A stretch of DNA of 64,000 nt from Paracrocinitomix sp040880585 (GTDB taxonomy: Bacteria; Bacteroidota; Bacteroidia; Flavobacteriales_D; Crocinitomicaceae): the NCBI GenBank assembly GCA_040880585.1, contig JBBDID010000003.1, positions 124,001 to 188,000 of the forward strand, read 5' to 3'. Positions 16,966 to 24,301 of this stretch are shown in pieces (position 1 is the stretch's first letter; each line of letters starts with the position of its first letter). The notes beneath the pieces were generated by a model. That model searched no databases. It was not told the DNA's origin and saw only the letters and a list, made by a program, of their open reading frames with translations. The position numbers were made by a program, and so were the translations under genes.

Positions 16966-17322
16966 TTAATACTCTTGAATAAGCACTTCAGTTGGAATAC
17001 GCAGAGCCTTGCTGAGTTTTCTAACCATATCAAGAGTAAGCTTTCTTTTCCGATTAAGAATTTCACTGACGCGACTCTTAAAGCCAATCATAGCGACTAA
17101 ATCTTTTTGCTTCATTCCCATTTGTTCCATTCGAAACTTGATAGCCTCAACGGGGTCAGGCATTTCAATAGGAAAATGTTCGTTTTCGTATTTATCAATG
17201 AGAATAGATAGAATTTCCAGCTCATCACCTTCTTTTGTTCCGGGCTTGGCATCAAATATTTTTTCAAGTTGTTCAAGGGCTTTTTGGTAGTCCTTTTCAG
17301 AGTGTATTGGTGAAATTTTCAT
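16966..17322 (-). CDS. higA: HigA-family antitoxin
   Basis: A 118-residue antitoxin. The N-terminal half (1-60, MKISPIHSEKDYQKALEQLE) is the extended HigA region and the C-terminal half is a Xre-type HTH (about 62-115): RMEQMGMKQKDLVAMIGFKSRVSEILNRKRKLTLDMVRKLS. It is downstream of its toxin by 3 bases, the characteristic toxin-first order of higBA. It would neutralise HigB and repress the pair. The 3' end lies 10 bases before a boundary core. Confidence 0.9.
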   Translation of the reverse strand: MKISPIHSEKDYQKALEQLEKIFDAKPGTKEGDELEILSILIDKYENEHFPIEMPDPVEAIKFRMEQMGMKQKDLVAMIGFKSRVSEILNRKRKLTLDMVRKLSKALRIPTEVLIQEY

Positions 17323-17325
17323 AAT

Positions 17326-17619
17326 CTAAACTTTTGTTGCGTCTACTTTGTCGTATTCAGCATGGGTTCCAACGAACCTGATCCATACGATCCCGTAGTC
17401 ATAATTAATTCTAACAATGAGTCGATAGTTATTGCCTTTAATGTTAAAAACAACTCGGTTATCTTCAAGTATACTAGCACTAGGATAGTGAGCTTTAATG
17501 TCATTAGGTGCAGTCCAGTTTGCTTTTTCAGCTTCACGATACCATACTTTTAGTTGCTGTTCACAATCTTTATGTTTTTCCCAGTACTCTCTAAGCGTCC
17601 GTTTGGCAATTACTCTCAC
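17326..17619 (-). CDS. higB: HigB-family mRNA interferase toxin
   Basis: A 97-residue RelE-superfamily toxin of the HigB type, which cleaves mRNA on the ribosome. Family features: MRVIAKRTLREYWEKH at the start, the middle WTAPNDIKAHYPSASILEDNRVVFNIKGNNYRLIVRINYDYGIVWIRFVGTHAEYDKVDA. The terminal F-V-G-T-H-A-E-Y motif is the HigB hallmark. It is promoter-proximal, about 90 bases from boundary box A3, and translated just ahead of HigA. Confidence 0.9.
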   Translation of the reverse strand: MRVIAKRTLREYWEKHKDCEQQLKVWYREAEKANWTAPNDIKAHYPSASILEDNRVVFNIKGNNYRLIVRINYDYGIVWIRFVGTHAEYDKVDATKV

Positions 17620-17711
17620 ATTTTAATTTATAATACAAAGATAGTCAAAAGTTACCATATCGGGAACAAAAGTTTTAAAAAAGTATAAAAAGAAAGTTCT
17701 GAATAAGCCCA

Positions 17712-17796
17712 GTTGTCGCAGATTTAAGGCGAAAACCTGTTTACCGACAGGCAGATCCGCGCTAACAGGATAGAGGTGAATTTCCTAAGTTAGTCC
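17712..17796 (-). repeat. Boundary with box A3 (enlarged) and core GTTAGTCC
   Basis: Box A3 is 58 bp instead of 38 because a short palindromic piece (CCTGTTTACCGACAGG) has been inserted in its loop. It ends GCGCTAACAGG. The core GTTAGTCC at 17789-17796 is the reverse complement of GGACTAAC at 20692-20699, the far side of the DUF6090 gene. Confidence 0.55.
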
Positions 17797-17800
17797 ACTT

Positions 17801-18784
17801 TTAACGCGATAATTTTTTGAATCTAGTTTGATAAGATTGTAAATAATTTCTTTTCGCTTTTTCGCTCAAATATGAATTATGTATTAGTTCTTCAACTTTG
17901 TCAGAACGAGTTAAAAGATCAGAAAAAACATCCTCGGATTGTTTATGACTAATCTCTGATTCTTCAGCTAGAATAGAGAATTGGTCGCGAATTTTACCTT
18001 TAGCTAAATTTCTTGGCAAAAGTCCATCATCTAATGCGAAGTCTCTATCTGTGATATGCATTTTAGTATTGAGTAAATCATACGCTGGGCTTAATCGAAA
18101 GTCACCTTGAGGAGTTTCTATTAATGAGAAGTTTTTGTAATGAGCATCCCCATTTGAAAACAAGTAATTAAAGGCAATTAATTTGAGAAGTTTCGGAGCA
18201 TCTAACTTGTATACATTAAGATACTTTTTTAGTAGAATAAATATATCCAAATAGCTGCCTAAATACTTGTAGTTCTCTCCATGTGTTTGTGGTGTTAGGC
18301 CAGCTAATGATGCAAAATCTTCTTTGGCTAGTTTGGTTCCCTTATCGTTTATATCAAATCGTTTAGTAATGTAAGCGATTTCTCCATTTTTAAAGAAAAT
18401 AAGCGCATTTTCGGCAGTTTCGATATTGAAAACTTGCCGTGCAATTTGCATTGTTAAATGTTCATTAGCAGGCATTTGATCTAAATTTTTTCCAACCTTA
18501 GGTATTGGCTTTAGTATATGTGTGCCTTGCTCGCCTTCTTTTATTAGGCGAATTTTGTTTTTGTCTAGAATTACTGAAAACTTTTCCTGAACCCCGGAAA
18601 TTGACATTCGCTTTATGTTTTCTTCATAAAGTTCATCTGTTTCTTCATTACTTGATGGCGATCCGTACGGAAGTATATGGTTTACTTTTCGACCATCAAA
18701 AACTCTACGTAGACATGTTGTACTATATGTGTTATAACCTGTCGCGAGGGTTCCGGGACAATTATTGACTTGTATCAATTCCAT
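17801..18784 (-). CDS. hipT: HipT-like Ser/Thr kinase toxin (HipA C-terminal type)
   Basis: A 327-residue kinase matching HipA without its N-terminal subdomain, as in HipT of the tripartite HipBST system, where HipT phosphorylates a tRNA synthetase. Residues 61-63 are SIS in MSISGVQEK, the position of the autophosphorylated SIS motif of HipT in the Gly-rich loop. Kinase features follow: catalytic loop FSNGDAHYKNF near 212-222 (Asp and Asn) and the metal-binding SPAYDLLNT near 235-243. One base separates it from the HipS-like gene. The target substrate cannot be inferred. Confidence 0.8.
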   Translation of the reverse strand: MELIQVNNCPGTLATGYNTYSTTCLRRVFDGRKVNHILPYGSPSSNEETDELYEENIKRMSISGVQEKFSVILDKNKIRLIKEGEQGTHILKPIPKVGKNLDQMPANEHLTMQIARQVFNIETAENALIFFKNGEIAYITKRFDINDKGTKLAKEDFASLAGLTPQTHGENYKYLGSYLDIFILLKKYLNVYKLDAPKLLKLIAFNYLFSNGDAHYKNFSLIETPQGDFRLSPAYDLLNTKMHITDRDFALDDGLLPRNLAKGKIRDQFSILAEESEISHKQSEDVFSDLLTRSDKVEELIHNSYLSEKAKRNYLQSYQTRFKKLSR

Positions 18785-18785
18785 T

Positions 18786-19109
18786 TTAAAAAAGTTTTTT
18801 GACAGTTACAGCTCCTATTGTATCATGTTGTGCAGTTGTTATAAGTAGTCCAAAATAATCGTCTTTGTCTATTCGCATATTTCTACAAACTATCTGCTTG
18901 TTTGTTCCTTCAGGTAACATATTATAGAAAAATGGAAACAAGAAGTCAGAATGATATTCTTGTTTAGTTTTGGGCAGAGTTAAGCTGATACTATTTTTTG
19001 AAGGGTTTGAAAACCAGGAGTCAGTATAACGAAAAGTAAATTGCCCATTGTCATTTTGGGTAAGTTCACCTGCTTTTTCTCCTTTAAAATATATCTCGGC
19101 TTGTCTCAT
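18786..19109 (-). CDS. hipS: HipS-like protein (HipA N-terminal subdomain-1)
   Basis: A 107-residue stand-alone HipA_N1 domain: MRQAEIYFKGEKAGELTQNDNGQFTFRYTDSW, then a middle SISLTLPKTKQEYHSDFLFPFFYNMLPEGTNKQ and RIDKDDYFGLLITTAQHDTIGAVTV. In E. coli O127 HipBST the equivalent HipS is the antitoxin that holds the kinase inactive. It overlaps the HTH gene by 4 bases and abuts the kinase gene, so all three are co-translated. Whether it or the HTH protein is the antitoxin here is not decidable from sequence. Confidence 0.8.
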   Translation of the reverse strand: MRQAEIYFKGEKAGELTQNDNGQFTFRYTDSWFSNPSKNSISLTLPKTKQEYHSDFLFPFFYNMLPEGTNKQIVCRNMRIDKDDYFGLLITTAQHDTIGAVTVKKLF

Positions 19110-19318
19110 TTAGGATTTTTATCTAAACTTTTCACTTTTAAACATACTTCCATGCCCAAGATATCTGCAATTTTGGATAGTGTTTTTAATGTTGGGTTTG
19201 ATTGACCTCTTTCAATTTTGTAAAGTGTATTAACACTAATACCAGCTAAGTCAGCTAGTTTTGGCTGTGTCACATTTAATGTTTTTCTCCTTTTTTTAAT
19301 TGTATTTCCAATTACCAT
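19106..19318 (-). CDS. hipB: HipB-like HTH regulator
   Basis: A 70-residue Xre-family HTH protein: NTIKKRRKTLNVTQPKLADLAGISVNTLYKIERGQSNPTLKTLSKIADILGM, a complete five-helix HTH. It is the first gene of the three-gene module and immediately follows a set of palindromic sites with core ATCACATTA (19322-19462), the likely operators for autorepression. It overlaps the HipS-like gene by 4 bases. Confidence 0.85.
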   Translation of the reverse strand: MVIGNTIKKRRKTLNVTQPKLADLAGISVNTLYKIERGQSNPTLKTLSKIADILGMEVCLKVKSLDKNPK

Positions 19319-19321
19319 TTT

Positions 19322-19397
19322 AATCGTATAGTGTGATTTCTATGTAAAAATAATTCAAAATCAAGAGAATTCCTATAAAAATCACATTATAATATGA
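19322..19397. promoter_or_regulatory. Two imperfect operator-like sites upstream of hipB
   Basis: A half site GTGTGATTT (about 19331-19339) lies just before the hipB start, and AAAATCACATTATAATATGA (from 19378) repeats the left arm of the perfect palindrome at 19439 with a decayed right arm. Spacing between the sites is about 45-60 bases. The proposed binder is the adjacent HipB-like protein. Confidence 0.55.
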
Positions 19398-19438
19398 AAA
19401 TAGAGTGATTAATAAAGGTGCAGCTATGAAATACGAAT

Positions 19439-19462
19439 AAAATCACATTATAATGTGATTTT
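19439..19462. promoter_or_regulatory. 24-bp perfect palindrome, likely HipB operator
   Basis: AAAATCACATTA followed directly by its reverse complement TAATGTGATTTT. It lies 120 bases upstream of the hipB-like start and shares its half site with the two sites nearer the gene. Confidence 0.65.
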
Positions 19463-19603
19463 TAAATAAGTTATCGACGTAATATTTAAAATAAGTCTAA
19501 TTTCAACCGCCAACAAAAACGGATTTTTCATTTTTTAGTTTTGATTTTGAGCATGATAGAAAAATGATCAAAGAAAGAATAATGGATATTTGGAATTTCA
19601 CCA

Positions 19604-19650
19604 GTTGTCGCGGATTTGCAATCCGTGACACATATTCTTTGAGCCGCACG
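19604..19650. repeat. Degenerate box A4 fragment
   Basis: GTTGTCGCGGATTTGCAATC starts like box A but diverges after 15 bases. It ends with TTTGAGCCGCACGG, which also occurs near 15451 upstream of box B1. It marks the junction between the hip unit and the duplicated antitoxin block. Confidence 0.5.
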
Positions 19651-20023
19651 GATAAAAAGGTGGTGTATTGGGTCATGACACTTTCTTAACGAAGTCATCA
19701 AATGAAATTCCTTTTCCTTCATCAAGCTGTTTCAAAGCAATTTCGATTTCCTTTTTTTCATATTTAGTCAACTTAACCTTTTCTTGGGAAGTTTCCTTTT
19801 TAAGGAAATGTTTGATCTTCTTGATCATTTCCGGATTGTCAATGCTCAAGATCAACTTTGCAAGTTCTATTTTGGATGATTGAATGTCCATTAATGTAAA
19901 GATACGAAATTTCGTGTCAAGAGCCAACATGTCCTCAGCGAGTCAACCGGTTGTCGCAGATTTAAGGTGTAAATTTGCGCTAACAGGCTTTTTAGGCTAT
20001 TCTTCGAGATAATTTTTAATTGT
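19651..20023. repeat. 373-bp exact duplication, copy 2
   Basis: Apparently identical to 15798-16170 at an offset of 3853. Here it continues seamlessly into the DUF6090 gene, whose last 27 bases are part of the repeat, so this copy keeps the original junction on the right side. On its left side the toxin gene is absent. It includes box A5 at 19950-19987. Confidence 0.93.
19673..19930 (-). CDS. Orphan antitoxin, identical copy
   Basis: An 85-residue protein identical to the antitoxin at 15820-16077 because it lies in the 373-bp duplication. No toxin gene follows: the toxin frame stops at the repeat edge after about eight codons. If expressed, it would neutralise the toxin at 15509 in trans and act as an anti-addiction copy. 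Confidence 0.8.
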   Translation of the reverse strand: MLALDTKFRIFTLMDIQSSKIELAKLILSIDNPEMIKKIKHFLKKETSQEKVKLTKYEKKEIEIALKQLDEGKGISFDDFVKKVS

Positions 20024-20674
20024 GGCTCTTAAGGATTCTGCTTCCTGAGATAAAGTGGGGCTGAAAAATAATAGGAATTCAATAAAATTCTTTTTTTCGT
20101 AGATCAAATTTTCCAGGCGCAGATTTCCTTCAATGGGTTTTGATACTTCGAACTGGCCAAAGTTGTTTTTTTCGTTAATTAACTTCAAATGATTATTTAG
20201 TTCTGACTGCATTATTTCATTTTTTTCGAGGACTAAATTATAAACTTTCAATAATTCTTCAGAGCTATGATAATAGTGCAAAATTTCAGTTTTAAGTTGA
20301 CCCTTTTCGATTGAATAAAAGGCACCGGTGCCTTGCATTTCAGTTATCGTATAATGATTTATTTCGAATAGATAAATACCTGTGATATGTGAAAATATCG
20401 TATCCGCTTCTTTGTCACCGTTCATTGCTAACATAGCTGTTTTACAATTTTCTAATTGTATTTTCGAATAGTCAGTTAAACCTTGAAGTGCACTAATGTC
20501 ATTGCCAAGGTCAGCGTCTAATCGCAATAAGTAGTCGCGTTCCAAACTTATTCTTTCTCGGTCTTTTCGCCACTCGTCAAAATAGAAAGATGCTGTAATA
20601 CCTATGAAAATGATAATTACTTCAAAAAAATATGGCTTAAAATTCTTAATTCTTTCCCTATTGAAAAAAATCAT
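19997..20674 (-). CDS. DUF6090 family membrane-anchored protein
   Basis: A 225-residue protein of DUF6090, a family common in Bacteroidota. A basic N-terminus precedes one transmembrane helix (about 14-30, YFFEVIIIFIGITASFYFD) and the signature DEWRKDRERISLERDYLLRLDADL; the remainder is a helical periplasmic or cytoplasmic domain. Function is unknown. The last nine codons fall inside the 373-bp duplication. The right flank carries GGACTAAC at 20692, which matches the core at 17789 rather than any core on its own left side. Confidence 0.82.
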   Translation of the reverse strand: MIFFNRERIKNFKPYFFEVIIIFIGITASFYFDEWRKDRERISLERDYLLRLDADLGNDISALQGLTDYSKIQLENCKTAMLAMNGDKEADTIFSHITGIYLFEINHYTITEMQGTGAFYSIEKGQLKTEILHYYHSSEELLKVYNLVLEKNEIMQSELNNHLKLINEKNNFGQFEVSKPIEGNLRLENLIYEKKNFIEFLLFFSPTLSQEAESLRATIKNYLEE

Positions 20675-20691
20675 TTGCTAATTTTTAATTC

Positions 20692-20823
20692 GGACTAACG
20701 TTTGAGTAAATATAGGCAATTTACTTTGTTCAACGGATCCGCCTGAGGCGGAGTAGTTGAATTGCGTCATGAATTGTGTCGGCCAAACCTGCGCACAATG
20801 ATTTTGGGTTCTAATTGTTGTGT
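20692..20823 (-). repeat. Boundary with REP palindrome and box B3 (attC-like)
   Basis: Starts GGACTAAC and ends GTTGTGT, about 130 bp, almost the same sequence as 24852-24982. Internal features are TAAATATAGGCAATTTA and the palindrome TCCGCCTGAGGCGGA inside TTCAAC/GTTGAA arms. Box B3 (20789-20822) reads GCGCACAATG instead of GCGCCCAATG. The SDR gene reads through the core and stops in it. Confidence 0.65.
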
Positions 20824-22235
20824 TTAGTTATTTTTCTTATCATACCCCTGAAAATCAAGCCATGAAAAGGCAATACTGAGTACCAATACAGTCTCCCCAA
20901 TAAACCTAAGGGTCTAAATGTCGCTGTCTGTTCAAGTCGATCATCTGCAATCTTGAATTCTAGCCAAGCTTCTCCAGGTAATTTCATTTCAGCAAATAAT
21001 AGCAAACGGCCCTCATTTTTATTGGCGTACAAAACTCTCCAAAAATCTACTGCATCCCCTGCCTTAATTGAAGTAAAATTAGTTCTTCCTCTTCTTAATC
21101 CAACTCCACCTACCATTTTGTCTAATAGTCCTCTTAACTTCCATAACCAATTGGCATAGTACCAACCCGTTTCACCACCTATGCTCCAAATCTTGTTCAA
21201 GCACGATTCGCGGTTGTCGAATTTTCTTTTTCGCCTGTCAACAAAGCATCCAAAAGTGGGTACTTCAATAAAATTCGAAACATTGAAATTGATCCCACTG
21301 CTAACGTAAGAATCTTTCCAACTTGAAATAATCTCATTACTTTCAATTTTATCGAATGCTTTCTTTAAAGCTTGCTTGTACCCAATAGGTTCAATTCCTA
21401 GAATTGAATTAATTCGACTATCTCTACAGACGACTTCAACTTTCATGCTATTTACAAGAGATACTGCAAGCTTATAAGATGTTGAGGTAACGAAATACAG
21501 CCAGTAGGAAGAGAGTTTTGGCGTCATGATTGGCACAACAAAAATTTGACGACTTAGATTGCGGGATTCTGCAAAACCCAAAAGCATTTGCTTGTAGGAT
21601 AATACATCAGGGCCACCTATATCAAAATTTTGATTGAAAGTTTTTTCGTTAAATAAGGATTTAGAAAGAAATGCAATTACATCTGAAACTCCAATGGGTT
21701 GACATTTTGTGCTTAACCATTTAGGGGTGATCATAATTGGCAATTTTTCGACTAGATCCCTGATAATTTCAAAGGAGGCGCTGCCAGATCCGATAATGAT
21801 TCCTGCCCTTAATGCTGTGAAACTATATTTGCCTTTATTGAGTTCAATTTCCACATCCTTCCTAGAACTGAGATGTTTAGAAAGTTCTGATTCATTGACT
21901 ATACCACTTAAATATATGACATGTTTGACCTTTGTATTTTCTAAGGCTTTTCTGAAGTTTATAGCGGATGTTTTTTCCAGGGATTTATAATCATTTGAAG
22001 ATGACATTGAATGAACTAAATAATATGCACCATCAATATCTTCTGGTATATTCTTGAGCGTCCCCTCATCCAAAAGATCAACTTCTATTACTGAAACCTT
22101 CTGTCTAATTGAGTTAGGTGGATTGAACCTTTGAGGATCTCGGGCACAGCAAATAACTTCATGTCCGGCCTCAACCAAAACAGGGAGCAATCTTTTTCCT
22201 ATATACCCGGTTGAACCGGTTAGTAATATTTTCAT
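20811..22235 (-). CDS. SDR-family NAD(P)H-binding protein with DUF2867 domain
   Basis: A 474-residue protein: an atypical extended SDR domain (1-300) with the Rossmann motif TGSTGYIGKRLLPVL at 6-20, D-L-L at 52-54, YYLVHSMSS, and the GSGSASFEIIRDL segment, followed by a C-terminal DUF2867 domain (about 320-470, GWYYANWLWKLRGLLDKMVGG, PGEAWLEFK, YWYSVLPFHGLIFRGM). Family members are putative oxidoreductases of unknown substrate. It overlaps the Lacal_2735 gene by 4 bases. The last residues KHNN and the TAG stop are encoded by boundary core and arm sequence. Confidence 0.87.
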   Translation of the reverse strand: MKILLTGSTGYIGKRLLPVLVEAGHEVICCARDPQRFNPPNSIRQKVSVIEVDLLDEGTLKNIPEDIDGAYYLVHSMSSSNDYKSLEKTSAINFRKALENTKVKHVIYLSGIVNESELSKHLSSRKDVEIELNKGKYSFTALRAGIIIGSGSASFEIIRDLVEKLPIMITPKWLSTKCQPIGVSDVIAFLSKSLFNEKTFNQNFDIGGPDVLSYKQMLLGFAESRNLSRQIFVVPIMTPKLSSYWLYFVTSTSYKLAVSLVNSMKVEVVCRDSRINSILGIEPIGYKQALKKAFDKIESNEIISSWKDSYVSSGINFNVSNFIEVPTFGCFVDRRKRKFDNRESCLNKIWSIGGETGWYYANWLWKLRGLLDKMVGGVGLRRGRTNFTSIKAGDAVDFWRVLYANKNEGRLLLFAEMKLPGEAWLEFKIADDRLEQTATFRPLGLLGRLYWYSVLPFHGLIFRGMIRKITKHNN

Positions 22236-22396
22236 TTTAATTGTTCAATCCGCATAAGAACTTCATTCGCCTCTGCCATTTTGGCGTCACTTAATTTTCT
22301 ATTTGAGGTGGATAAATCATGTGCTTGTTTTAATAGTACCTTGTATTTGTCGTTAAGCTTGTCGAATTCTGATTTCTTTTTAAATAGTCCAAACAT
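22232..22396 (-). CDS. Lacal_2735 family small protein
   Basis: A 54-residue protein starting MFGLFKKKSEFDKLNDKYKV. This start was chosen because family members begin MFGLFKKK, while the longer frame to 22459 adds unrelated hydrophobic residues. The rest is one long amphipathic helix with AHDLSTSNRKLSDAKMAEA. The family is typical of Flavobacteriia and of unknown function. It is translationally coupled (ATGA overlap) to the SDR gene. Confidence 0.8.
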   Translation of the reverse strand: MFGLFKKKSEFDKLNDKYKVLLKQAHDLSTSNRKLSDAKMAEANEVLMRIEQLK

Positions 22397-22455
22397 AATT
22401 ACTGTCAAATGATTTATAAGGATTAACAATTCACAAGGGGTAATTGTTTTATTAA

Positions 22456-22573
22456 ACACAAAGTTTGAGCAAAATTAGCAATTATTGCGACGCCAAGTGC
22501 GCCGGCCACCCGGATATGTACACGACAATGTGATCGCCCTGCGCCCAATAATTTTGGGTTGTAATTGTTATGA
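22456..22573 (-). repeat. Boundary with box B4 (attC-like)
   Basis: TAAACACAAA (22453-22462) is the reverse complement, with one mismatch, of GTTGTGTTTA at 20817-20826 on the other side of the SDR unit. It continues AGTTTGAGCAAAATTAGCAATT, a diverged form of the segment at 20692 and 24852, and ends in box B4 with GGGTTGTA, ATT, GTTATGA. Confidence 0.6.
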
Positions 22574-22595
22574 GTAGTTTTCTATCCCTACAAAG

Positions 22596-23093
22596 TCATC
22601 TTCTTCTTATGGTTCTTTGTTTTTTTAGCATTCCTTCAACTTGATTATCAATTTCAAAGTCGCTAATTCCTTTCAATGCTTCCAAAGTTTTAAATGCAAG
22701 CCCAGGTTTTGTAAATTCATTTAGTACAATTTCTTGACCGACATCATCAATAAAAATCAAGTCAAACGTTTTAGCAGTGGAGTCAGCCTTGTTCAAATAT
22801 ATTGGTCTAACATTTTTCGTATGCTGGGTGTTATACTTCAATTCAATTTTGATGACTTTCGTTAAGTCGATCCAATTACCTGTTTTAAAGAAAACCCATG
22901 AGACATATTTTCTTGCTTTTTTGTCTTGATTACTAATTTCAATTCCAGTTTTAGAAGCAGACATCATAATTCCGATTGGAATTGCTATTAGACAAATAGG
23001 ATGAATTACGAAAGAACAAACGATTCCTCCAATTGCTGTCATGATGCCATGGATCAGATATTCGTATGTATAACCTTCCGAAACACGAATCAT
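22596..23093 (-). CDS. Membrane protein of unknown function
   Basis: A 165-residue protein with a hydrophobic N-terminal hairpin (about 13-48, HGIMTAIGGIVCSFVIHPICLIAIPIGIMM) that would span the membrane twice, followed by a soluble PH-like domain with beta strands (GIEISNQ, YVSWVFFKTGNWIDLTKVIKIEL, FDLIFIDDVGQEIVLNEF) and a basic tail ending RRR. I do not recognise the family; the layout resembles small bacterial PH-domain membrane proteins. A single-gene unit between two boundaries. Confidence 0.7.
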   Translation of the reverse strand: MIRVSEGYTYEYLIHGIMTAIGGIVCSFVIHPICLIAIPIGIMMSASKTGIEISNQDKKARKYVSWVFFKTGNWIDLTKVIKIELKYNTQHTKNVRPIYLNKADSTAKTFDLIFIDDVGQEIVLNEFTKPGLAFKTLEALKGISDFEIDNQVEGMLKKQRTIRRR

Positions 23094-23112
23094 ATTGTTC
23101 TGGGTTAATTAA

Positions 23113-23235
23113 TGTTAACTTCCGTACAAAACCCAAAGATAAGCCAAAAACGTAAATTAACCGTGTGTTCTCGTTTGTACCCATTTGTTTACAGCCAGTT
23201 GTCGCAGATTTAAGGTGTAAATTTGCGCTAACAGG
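23113..23235 (-). repeat. Boundary with element C and box A6
   Basis: Element C begins TGTTAACTTCCGTACAAAACCC (23113 on) and runs through TAAGCCAAAAACGTAAATT and GTTTGTACCCATTTG into box A6 (23198-23235). The same C+A composite occurs at 27596-27718 and, with a shortened C, at 28532-28631. No box B follows; the next unit begins near TTATTAGGC at 23297. Confidence 0.65.
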
Positions 23236-23246
23236 GTCAAGTGTCG

Positions 23247-23283
23247 GACTGTGCCTTCGCGAAGCCGCTCCGGCGAAGCAAGG
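23247..23283. repeat. REP-like element, copy 1
   Basis: GACTGTGCCTTCGCGAAG followed by CCGCTCCGGCGAAGCAAGG, with internal dyad symmetry. An inverted diverged copy is at 30509-30542, near the right border of the island. Confidence 0.6.
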
Positions 23284-23311
23284 CATGAATTTGCTTATTA
23301 GGCACTGCTTT

Positions 23312-23914
23312 TTACCCCTGCAACTTAGCAATGGAAGGAGTCAGTTCTTTTAAGAATTTGGGGAGTTCAGAGAGATACATTAGCTGTCCGTTCTGAAGGG
23401 ACAAAATGTGGTGTGGTTCCTCATTATAGAAGCTGGAGTTGAGCAGGTGAACAAAATCAAATTGAGAAAACAGTCCGTTGAGATTCTCATAACCGAGTTT
23501 GTAGCGTTCTTCAATTTCTTTTTCCGGGACAAAGTGACCTCCATTTTCTACTCTAATTCTTACCCTCTTCTTGGCTTTGTCAATAGAATCAAGGCAGAAA
23601 AAGAACAAATTAAGTTCGAACCCGGCTCCACGAAACTTTTCAGGCCAATACATTGGAGTCGAATTGAAGTTTGTTTCATAACAAAAATCTATGCCTTGCT
23701 TGATTGCATTTGCAACGGATTTTTCTAGTAAAGTTCTGGTCTTGTTGTGAGCTATTTCCGTTCGAAGCTCAGAGTCACGCATTGAGTTGTAAATACTCAA
23801 AAACTCTTTGTCATAATCGAATGATTCAACTCCGTCCGGAGTAATAGCATTAGCAAAGGACGATTTACCAGATCCGTTGCAACCACCTATGACATAAAGT
23901 CTAGGTCTAGCCAT
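23312..23914 (-). CDS. Zeta-toxin-like P-loop kinase
   Basis: A 200-residue P-loop protein of the zeta toxin/AAA_33 group: Walker A GCNGSGKS at 11-18, FDYDKEF after strand 2, RTLLEKSVANAIKQGIDFCYETNFNS with the substrate-loop Glu, and a later lid RVRIRVENGGHFVPEKEIEERY rich in Arg. Zeta toxins phosphorylate UDP-GlcNAc; many bacterial relatives are only putative kinases. A small overlapping upstream frame (23907-24068) could be its antitoxin. The stop is about 10 bases inside the TTAGGCAC boundary-like edge at 23298. Confidence 0.82.
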   Translation of the reverse strand: MARPRLYVIGGCNGSGKSSFANAITPDGVESFDYDKEFLSIYNSMRDSELRTEIAHNKTRTLLEKSVANAIKQGIDFCYETNFNSTPMYWPEKFRGAGFELNLFFFCLDSIDKAKKRVRIRVENGGHFVPEKEIEERYKLGYENLNGLFSQFDFVHLLNSSFYNEEPHHILSLQNGQLMYLSELPKFLKELTPSIAKLQG

Positions 23915-24068
23915 TAAATTGAGGAGAAGGCGTAGGATTCTTAGTCAACTTTCCGGCAGAAAGTTTTTCCTCATATATTTTGATCTCTCTTTTAATACGA
24001 GGCATTTCTTTTTTGAGCTTTTTCTGCAGCTCCTTTAAGAATTCTTCTATTGAGTTATGATTTCCCAC
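23907..24068 (-). CDS. Small upstream partner of the zeta-like gene
   Basis: A 53-residue frame with a GTG start (24068), reading VGNHNSIEEFLKELQKKL and then a charged helix KKEMPRIKREIKIYEEKL, ending PSPQFNG. The stop TAG overlaps the zeta-like start codon in ATGGCTAG, so the two are translationally coupled. Its small size, charge and position fit an antitoxin, but no family is recognised. The start codon is uncertain, since no in-frame ATG exists before residue 22. Confidence 0.55.
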   Translation of the reverse strand: MGNHNSIEEFLKELQKKLKKEMPRIKREIKIYEEKLSAGKLTKNPTPSPQFNG

Positions 24069-24183
24069 ACCACAAAAGTACAAAATTTCAAGCTAAGGGC
24101 AATATTTGGTGAGTTCAATTCGCGGATATTGGATTTCTCTTACCTGCCTACCGCAGACAGGCTTACCACCGAAGACGGAACCA

Positions 24184-24267
24184 GTTGTCTCAGATTTAAG
24201 GTGTAAATTTGCGCTAACAGGCTTTTCATCCACCCAAATATACCAGTTGTTGACTTTAAACGTTAGT
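24184..24267 (-). repeat. Boundary with box A7 and core GTTAGT
   Basis: Box A7 (24184-24221) with one change (GTTGTCTCAG), followed by CACCCAAATATACCAGTTG and the core GTTAGTAGG at 24262. GTTAGT is the reverse complement of ACTAAC at 24852-24857 on the far side of the next gene. A CTGCCTACCGCAGACAGG palindrome precedes box A7. Confidence 0.55.
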
Positions 24268-24301
24268 AGGCGCACTCCGTCAGGCTATCTGGCGGAGCCG
24301 T

